DNA of 64,000 nt from Harmothoe impar (taxonomy: Eukaryota; Annelida; Polychaeta; Phyllodocida; Polynoidae), in the NCBI GenBank assembly GCA_947462335.1, contig OX381713.1, positions 21,568,381 to 21,632,380 of the forward strand. The letters run 5' to 3'. Of this stretch, positions 55,197 through 64,000 are shown one piece after another. The notes under the pieces are model-generated. The model worked only from the letters and a program-made list of their open reading frames with translations. It was not told the DNA's origin and searched no databases. The stretch's first letter is position 1, and every line of letters begins with the position of its first letter. Made by a program: the position numbers and the translations under genes.

Positions 55197-55264
55197 TGTT
55201 TCCTGTGGCGCTTAGTTTACGGTGTCGTAAGGAGTTTTGACCGAGCCCATAGCGTGTCGTGTAT

Positions 55265-55296
55265 GGCAGCCATCTTGTTTCATGGCAGCCATCTTG
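55265..55296 (-). promoter_or_regulatory. Probable promoter of the glycylase gene: tandem YY1-like sites
   Basis: On the minus strand AAGATGGCTGCC occurs twice (55265-55276 and 55284-55295), 19 bp apart and 70-100 bp upstream of the exon 1 ATG. AAGATGGC is the YY1 core, often near start sites of TATA-less genes. No TATA box is seen. Confidence 0.5.
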
Positions 55297-56929
55297 GAGT
55301 TTCAGATGCAGCTTCCTTTGCTAGCATTATGAGGGAGAGTTGAAATAGGCAGGTATTCTTTAGCCATTGAATCAACTGGAAAATAGGAAGAGAACAGGAA
55401 ATTAGAATAATATTGTAATCAAAACTATTGAGGAAATGAAAAAGTAGATGACTAAGAATATAGGTGTAGAAATGGATAGTCAAAACAGTATATCTCATGA
55501 TAGTCAATCCATTGGCCAAAATGGGGAAATGGAACCTGACACCCAGAGCGTCTGTGGTGACCAGTACACTGAGAAAACGAAAGGTACAGGCGCCCAGTGT
55601 AGCTTGCATAACAAGTTGATGTAAGAGATGGCCAAGATAGGTTGCTGTGCCGAACATCACGTTATGTTAAGCTCAGCCTCTCTACCTGTGCCAATATCAG
55701 AGAGTTCTACACATAATTATTTCCTTTCTTTGTTCTTCCTTTGAAACGTATTATATCCAGGCACCTCTCTCTCTATAACCATATATTGTTTTCTCGTTCA
55801 ATTCTCCCTATAAACCACATCAAACCTGCTTTTTGAGCTATCTGTACATACTGATTTATGGGCACTTTTGTCATTTATTAGGGTTCTAAGGAAAACGGTT
55901 CCCATGACAACCTGAGCTAAATGTCAGCTAGGCACTCTTTCCCATTTCTTTAGTTATCTCTTGCTTTTATCATAATTTGCATGATGCTTCTCATAATCCG
56001 CTGAACTATCGTCGACAGGTTGAGTACGACGCATTTTAAGAATTGGAACTATTGCGAATTTGGAGCCTTGCTTATCCTCCAATTCGCAAGGGCCATTGAA
56101 TACCTATGCAAATTCCAAGTCCCATTGCTACAGGCAATATATGGGACTACATCTCTGCGATTTGCACTGAAGTGACTCTACTTGTAAGGATCAATGTTTG
56201 TATTTGAGGAGGGGTTACTCCACAATAATTGTACTTCCACATGATTTAATGCAACAGGGATATACATAAATATAATTATCATCTACAATGATACTTTATG
56301 CAGGGCTAATTGTGGGCAGATTGAATTTCTATCTGATATTCTTGGAAAGGGTTTGGAAAACGATGTCTGCGCATCATTGGAAATTGCGAGTGACCTCCCT
56401 TGCATTTCAGATCTTCTATATACAATGTGTGCATAATGATTTTGCAGAGATATTTTTAGTAGTAAGCAAGGGAAATTAACTTATTATTTGGATCCGAGTT
56501 TGGGCTCAATTCAAAACAGATTCCTTTCAGTTATATCAGCCCGGCCCTTGTAGTTAGATATGTTGCGCATTGAGAGCAGGCTCCCAATCTGCAACAGATC
56601 CCCAATTCACAGAGAGTTTCCAGCATAGATTGTCTTGTGGGATTTGACCTATAGTTGTTATGTATCCCATAGATACATACACATAATATCGCTCCTCCAA
56701 AGGTGCCGTGATCTAATCAAGCTTCCAAGCTTTGACGTCCAATAACACCAACTTAAAGTTCAGACGCCTTCGTCTAAAGTGAAAAGCTCAGAAATCAATC
56801 GATGAAGTGAAGGAATCAATAAAAGATCAATAAGGCGTATGTAAGCACCACAGAGTTATACTGCCTTATACTGACACTGACAGGTCGTGCTTAAGTTGGA
56901 ACAAGTACTACACAGATGGATACTTAGTC
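55297..56929. other. Upstream intergenic sequence; no gene seen
   Basis: Only short, unconvincing open frames. No repeat was recognised by eye. Confidence 0.5.
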
Positions 56930-57043
56930 TATCCCAGTGGGCACAGAACATTGAATCAACATTGACAAATGGTTGTCAATGTTGATTCAATGTTGATTCA
57001 ATGTTGATTTAATGTTGAACTGAATTTTGTGCCCACTGGGATA
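56930..57043. mobile_element. 114-bp MITE with CCCAGTGGGCACA ends
   Basis: TATCCCAGTGGGCACA at the left and TGTGCCCACTGGGATA at the right are perfect inverted repeats. The interior is made of CAATGTTGATT-type units. Similar ends occur in short repeats of other aquatic animals; the superfamily is not decided here. Confidence 0.75.
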
Positions 57044-58115
57044 GGGCTTAGACATAATATTATTAGACCATGGGGGCTGCCATATTGGGCAGAACACCCC
57101 CGGCGGCCATATTGGATTAGCCATAGGACTATGGGTAATGTCTTAAATATCTGCCTCCACTATCACCACAGAACAATGGCCATTGATAAGGGTGATAACC
57201 TGTTACTTATACCCTATCTTAACCACCACCAGCCCATTGTCTCTGGTGTGAAGTGAGGGGTTCGCCTGATTGGTCCTATATCCAGATTTATAACAAATTA
57301 CCCAGAATCATAAGTGGCTATTGTAGGACAATAATATAACAACCTGTCTCAGCCCTATAGTGGATTTTATTATCATTTGGCGGAGTTGATACATTGGAAC
57401 AAAGGGAAACGGCTTACTATGGTGATAAATGTTCCTGTATTCACCCTGTCCACTGGCAGGAAAGTAGTCCGCCCTAATTGTCATCCAATCAAATAAGAGG
57501 GCACTGACATATATACTGACCAACCAATATGTTTATCATGCCCAGTGTTAAGTAGGGTACTTGTTAAAAGTGGACATTCGCAGGTATGCACAGTGCTAGT
57601 GGTGCAGAGGGGTGGCAATCACCAGATGTCATAACAGGTCAGGGCAGTTGAGTATACTAAGGGAGTTTTCATTTAGAATGGTGGGGGGGGTCGATTTCTT
57701 TTGGGTGGAACCAACAAGTTTGTACCCCATGAGAATGTGGACTCTTCCAATGGGGATGGGGGGGGGCAAAAAATCTCTCCTCTTCATTGAAAAGGCTGTA
57801 TACTATAGCTAAAAGACTTAATCTGCGATCAATTTGAAGCAGCCTTGGTGAGGAGGGATAGGACAAATCTAGCCCCTCTCTAGTGGGGGGGGGGGGATCC
57901 CACTGTCCTCACACCAAAGTCCACAACCACCCCACCCCTCCAATTGGTAAAAATGACCACTTCCTTGTAGGGCTGGACAGGTGCTTTCACCAAACAACCA
58001 ATGTCTTAGGCCTCACTTGGGGGTGATTCCAACACATGGAGAAGTAGTTCCTTTAGTATAGGTATATAAACCTTCTGAATTCGTTTTTGGGTAGCCAAAT
58101 GATAATAAATCCACA
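57044..58115. other. Intergenic sequence; poly-G tracts only
   Basis: Several G runs (about 57683, 57763 and 57885). No gene or repeat was recognised. Confidence 0.45.
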
Positions 58116-58270
58116 AACATACTCGTCCCCAATACAGCTATTTTTATCAGACTCCATTATGAAGGGTGTAATGATATTATCAGCCTCGCCCTGCGGGCTC
58201 TGCTGATAATATCACTACACCCTTCATAAAGGAGTCTGATAAAAATAGCTGTATTGGAGACTCGTATGTT
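58116..58270. repeat. 155-bp palindrome with about 69-bp arms
   Basis: The left arm (58116-58184) and right arm (58202-58270) match as reverse complements with few changes and share ATACAGCTATTTTTATCAGA and GAAGGGTGTA. The loop is GC-rich. Probably a foldback MITE. Confidence 0.8.
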
Positions 58271-58873
58271 AGTGTGTATATAGTAACTGCTGTGAAGTGA
58301 ATATAGATTGCCTATAGATGTACATGTGCGGGACAAGTACACGCAGTGACTGCTCCCGGATTTTCTGATTGGTCAGAAGAGCTGGTTGAAAACCAGCAGT
58401 GAGCTGGTTGCTTGTGTTTAGGTCCCAAACGAAGATACCAAAGAACAGGCAGTGTAATGAATATTCAGTTATAATGGAAACAGTGTATAATGGGGGTGAA
58501 CGCCTAAATTCGACATGTCGACATAGCTTTTTCATAATATCATTAATATATGCGGCATAATGTATACCCAGTATAATGATTTGGACAATAATGCATCAGT
58601 GCAGTACCGGCAAATTAATTGCTGGTGTTGTATTCATGCATTCCGACAAAACAATACATCAAACTTTTCTATTTTAAATGGTTAACCTATCGGCAGGGTG
58701 GTAGACCACCCAGATTGTATCAGGTGTGTAGAATTGGGTTGTGTCAGTATAAACTGCTCCTCTTACAGTCAACTACACCCTGGGTACCCAGCTTAGTCCT
58801 CTCAGACATGGATCATCCAGGATTAACCATTTAAGAAAAGTACACTGCTATATTGCAATGCCCAATGTTGGTT

Positions 58874-58933
58874 GTCATGATGCATGAATACAGCTCAAGG
58901 CGAGTCTTTTCTGCATCCATGCATCATGATGAC
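58874..58933. repeat. Palindromic CATGATGC repeat, copy 1
   Basis: GTCATGATGCATGAA at one end and its complement at the other, with CAGC...GGCGAGT inside. Related to 58964-59029, 63040-63109 and 63141-63209. Confidence 0.7.
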
Positions 58934-58963
58934 ACTTTGTAGGTGTATCAATCCGATAGGGTG

Positions 58964-59029
58964 GACATGATGCTTGAATGCAGCTCTGGCGAGTCACTCA
59001 CCAGGGCTGCATTTATGCATCATGACGAC
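58964..59029. repeat. Palindromic CATGATGC repeat, copy 2
   Basis: About 66 bp; CATGATGCTTGAATGCAGC pairs with GCTGCATTTATGCATCATG, with a GGCGAGTCACTCACC centre. It lies 30 bp after copy 1. Confidence 0.75.
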
Positions 59030-59203
59030 AAAGGGTATAATGTATAACTGCAGTATATGGCCCAGAAAGGTTACCCTATAGCCTCAACCTTCCTTCCGGT
59101 ACAGTTCACGGGATTATCGGCGTCCAGGTTGGCCTCAAACTATACACCCCTAGGAGGTGGTTATATCTAAGCTCTCTTTTTCTCTTTTAGAGCCAGGGTA
59201 TCT

Positions 59204-59271
59204 AGCAGGATCCGTACCCACAACCTCAGAACTATTGAGCCCACCCGCTAACCAACTGCTCCATCGGGACT
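59204..59271 (-). repeat. tRNA-derived SINE head (remnant)
   Basis: Minus-strand GATGGAGCAGTTGGTTAGCG resembles the tRNA D-arm and A box, followed about 30 nt later by GTGGGTACGGATCC, a B-box-like T-arm. The 68-nt length is tRNA-like. Downstream ATCCTGCTAGATACCCTGGC recurs at 60301-60350, so it is a dispersed SINE rather than a tRNA gene. Confidence 0.55.
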
Positions 59272-59666
59272 CATGCAATGATACTCATCACCCAATAGTA
59301 TATGTACTGCTTCTGCCTTTTGAGACCAATGAGTAATGCTATTTAAAAATATTGAGGGGTTTGAACCACATTTGTCCCAATCCCAACAAGAAGGACCCTG
59401 TGCCCTAGCCCAAGGACCACACAGCCACATGTGTTTGAGCCTGTTAACTAAGGCCTATGGTGGTGAGGCATTGTCCCATTAGACAAATTTAAGAGTGCTG
59501 TTTAGTTTGTGGTGCTGTTGTATAAATCACCCCAGTTTTCTTCGGCCTTGGCTTATATCAATGATATTGCCTCTCGACCCCCAGGAGTATATCCAGTACA
59601 TAAACTTTGTAGAATCTAGAGTCTGAACTGAATCCTGTACCAGAAAGTGTTTTTTCTCTGTCTGTA

Positions 59667-59853
59667 TTGAATAAGCGCACCTGCGCTTATAAATTTCGAT
59701 GGTACCATTTACCCTGCGATTAAACAGGACCTGCTCTTATTCAAGATACAAAAATGGCCTAAATTCTCATTTCGATACCATATATCATTTATCCTCCGCT
59801 TGCTCAAAACCTGCGCTTATTTGAGACCCCTGCGCTTATTCAAGCCACTACGG
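59667..59853. repeat. MITE-like repeat with GAATAAGCGCA ends
   Basis: TGAATAAGCGCACCTGCGCTT at the left and several inverted CTGCGCTTATT motifs toward the right end CCACTACGG. It resembles ends of Tc1/mariner-pogo type elements. The left boundary is uncertain. Confidence 0.5.
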
Positions 59854-59990
59854 TATTTTGTTTTGGTGGTGGGGACAAGATATTCTGCAAAAACTTTTCC
59901 TGAAGGGCGAGCCTATGATAATCCCATAGAGTTATGCTGACTGTAGTCGATGCTCGGCCAGCCATGGCATATATAGTGGATGCTCGGCCT

Positions 59991-60083
59991 TAAAGCCGCA
60001 AATCTCGGTACCCCTCCAGCGACAGTCGGAGTGGACTCGGGCCAGGTACTCAGCCCTATAAATAGGGGCGGTGAGGGTTTAAA
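59991..60083. repeat. 93-bp repeat, copy 1 (partner at 63390-63483)
   Basis: Shares CGCAAATCTCGGTACCC, CCAGCGACAGTCGGAGTGGA and ATAAATAGGGGCGGTG with the second copy in the same orientation. Family unknown. Confidence 0.75.
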
Positions 60084-60300
60084 TGATAAATTATTACAAG
60101 ACATTTTGGGGATCTCTGCCCTTCCCGTCAAAGACAAAAGAGTAACTCTTTGTCCATTAAAATGTCGTCACAACTTTGATTAGTGGACATTTTATGGATT
60201 TCATGAATGCACACATTCCATCAGAAAGAGTTATGGGTTATATGAGTATATGTCCTCATGCGATGGGAGTGTCATAATTATATTGACCAATCAGACATGA

Positions 60301-60350
60301 ATATTTAACAAAGCCAGGCTGCCTAGCAGGATGGGAATCGACAGCCATCC
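60301..60350 (-). repeat. SINE tail fragment
   Basis: Minus-strand CATCCTGCTAGGCAGCCTGG matches the region following the tRNA-like head at 59204-59271. Confidence 0.5.
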
Positions 60351-60528
60351 TACGGCAAATTACCAATAACATAAGGGAGTAACGGTCAGTTTAAAGGGTA
60401 GTTTTTCTCTTTGATTTGTGAACCTCCACAAGAGATTTTTCGATACCTCAAAGCTAGTTTGGGAATGGCAAATTATCTAAATGGTTTGTAAATAATCATA
60501 TACCAGAATATCTATAGATATATATTTA

Positions 60529-60604
60529 TATCACTGTGGCACGATCTGCGAAAAAGGCCCAAAGTGCAGGGTACTTTAAGGTCCCTTTTCCCAGTGTATA
60601 TCAC
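60529..60604. repeat. Short foldback repeat, copy 2 (partner at 14694-14750)
   Basis: The reverse complement shares GGGAAAAGGGACCTTA and ACCCTGCACTT with copy 1; ends are TATCACTG and CAGTGTATATCAC. Confidence 0.7.
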
Positions 60605-60979
60605 AAGTATGTGCTTAAAATCTAAACACCTCAACGCTTTTTTTAAAGTGTTGAGTTGAAATGTGTGAAGAATTTAAATACTTTTTGTGAAGTGTTTAAC
60701 ATAACGGACATAATAAGTGTTTGAATTCTAAACACTATATTTACAGTGTACATATATGCCGTCGTTTGTGGGTACAACTGTATGCCAACTATTATATAGG
60801 TCTACACATCGCCGATGCAGGAGACCGTGGAGTGGGGTTAATCAGGCCGGGGTTGATTGCACTGGAGAGGGCATCGAGACAAGAAAAGTCAGCTTAAGTT
60901 TAGTCAAGTGGAATATAATATCAAATAGCAGTCTATAAGTCGATTAGTCAACAACAACGACCGTATCTCATAGTATTAT

Positions 60980-63039
<2,060 letters not shown>

Positions 63040-63109
63040 GTCGTCATGATGCTTGAATGCAGCCCTGGCGAGCAACTCACCAGTGCTGCATTCAAGCAAC
63101 ATGCCGACC
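63040..63109. repeat. Palindromic CATGATGC repeat, copy 3
   Basis: GGTCGTCATGATGCTTGAAT pairs with TTCAAGCAACATGCCGACC around a GGCGAGCAACTCACC centre. Confidence 0.75.
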
Positions 63110-63140
63110 CTACAGGGTTGAGACTCTCCAGAAGTGAAGG

Positions 63141-63209
63141 GTCGGCAAGATGCACCTTTGCAGTCCTGGCGTGTTACTCGCCGGGGCTGCATGGGTGCAT
63201 TGTTGCAAC
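63141..63209. repeat. Palindromic CATGATGC repeat, copy 4
   Basis: A degenerate unit 31 bp after copy 3, with GCAGTCCTGGCGTGTTACTC and a GGGGCTGCATGGGTGCAT right arm. Copies 1-2 and 3-4 thus form two pairs with about 30-bp gaps. Confidence 0.65.
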
Positions 63210-63389
63210 AACTGTCAACTTTTAGTGGCATGCCATCCTTAAAGGGTTTACTAGTATAAGGTATGAGGTACCGGGTCATGTATTGGTGTGTTGACGTGGT
63301 ATACACAGGTGTGTGCGTGGTATGGTGTGTGCTGTACGACACAGATTGGCAAACAGTCTAATTCACTCAGAATGAACAAGGTGTTATCT

Positions 63390-63483
63390 TAAAGGCGCAA
63401 ATCTCGGTACCCTTCCAGCGACAGTCGGAGTGGAGTCGTGACAGGTACTCAGCCTCATAAATAGGGGCGGTGGGGGTTTAAAC
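63390..63483. repeat. 93-bp repeat, copy 2 (partner at 59991-60083)
   Basis: Same orientation as copy 1 with few substitutions; includes ATAAATAGGGGCGGTG followed by GGGTTTAAA. Confidence 0.75.
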
Positions 63484-63584
63484 AGTTGGAACCAAGTTGA
63501 AACGTGGCACCTTAATTTATAATTTCCTATATAAGCAGTCGTGGTGCCAAAACTTGCAGTTATCACCACATGGGTGTGGATGGG

Positions 63585-63865
63585 GGTTTTGATTCAGATG
63601 TACTTGGGAGAATGTAAAGGAGGATATATTAAAGGCTTTATCTACTACAAATAATTGATTTAAGATACAAGACGGTTTTGATTCAGATGTACTTGGGAGA
63701 ATGTAAAGGAGGATAATATCTATATTAAAGGCGTTATCTACTACAAATAATTGATTTAAGATACAAGACGGTTTTGATTCAGATGTACTTGGGAGAATGT
63801 AAAGGAGGATAATATCTATATTAAAGGCGTTATCTACTACAAATAATTGATTTAAGATACAAGAC
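63585..63865. repeat. Minisatellite, three units of 89-96 bp
   Basis: Units start at 63585, 63674 and 63770, each beginning GGTTTTGATTCAGATGTAC and ending AGATACAAGAC. The first unit lacks about 7 bp (ATATCTA region); the last two are essentially identical. Confidence 0.92.
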
Positions 63866-64000
63866 ATAGTGGATGGACAACTTTCGATTCAGACTCTAAA
63901 ACCTTGAGATGATGTAAAGTTTGCATTATTCATATAATTATGAGTATAGGTTTTAAGAAATCATGGCGTTATGTTACTTTTCATTAGGATTTATCATAGT

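Noticed and set aside
63585..63865. CRISPR-like direct repeats
   Set aside because: Long adjacent units without spacers in an animal genome; an ordinary minisatellite.
63517..63867. Minus-strand repeat protein with three similar 31-32 residue units
   Set aside because: The units are only the translation of the minisatellite; no start context, splice sites or known domain.

Overview
The window is animal nuclear DNA. It shows a spliced gene with GT-AG introns, LTR retrotransposons, many small inverted-repeat elements, (TA)n tracts and no operons. One host gene is recognisable: a minus-strand tubulin glycylase of the TTLL3/TTLL8 type. I reconstruct 15 coding exons between 55196 and 13033; splice phases agree at every junction and sum to 3711 nt (1236 residues). 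The repeat content suggests a marine invertebrate, perhaps a mollusc, but the species cannot be fixed from the sequence.

Three plus-strand Ty3/gypsy-type LTR retrotransposons of one unusual lineage dominate the window. Element A (1-9988) is cut by the window edge, diverged and broken by frameshifts and a DNA-transposon insertion. Element B (15635-28335) lies in intron 12 and element C (33311-46013) in intron 6 of the glycylase gene, both antisense to it. B and C are complete: about 12.7 kb, paired 437- or 439-bp LTRs (B pair differs at one base, C pair identical by eye), short target-site duplications (CAGG for B, CTGTG for C), a tRNA-His-like primer site and a polypurine tract.

Each complete element carries a long coiled-coil Gag with a CCHC knuckle, then Pol (protease, reverse transcriptase, RNase H, integrase) joined to Gag by a -1 frameshift signal (GGGAAAC plus a conserved hairpin). 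A third ORF of about 1135 residues follows pol. It has no signal peptide or membrane segment, so it does not look like an envelope. It carries a Lys/Pro/Ala-rich half, two tandem C2H2-like zinc fingers, a C-terminal coiled coil and an acidic tail. The pol-ORF3 gap holds two short noncoding blocks kept identical in all three elements, then promoter-like sequence: CCAAT, NRF1 and YY1 motifs in B and C, and an NRF1-like motif plus TATA box in A. I infer a separately transcribed accessory gene. This is the best candidate for an undescribed system here.

Layout: 1-9988 element A; 9989-12968 no gene seen; 13033-14890 last three glycylase exons; 15635-28335 element B; 28556-31155 exons 12 to 7; 33311-46013 element C; 48692-55196 exons 6 to 1, with several foldback elements in introns; about 55265-55296 probable glycylase promoter; 55300-64000 no gene seen, but dense in short palindromic repeats, MITE-like elements, a tRNA-derived SINE remnant, a (TA)n tract and a minisatellite.
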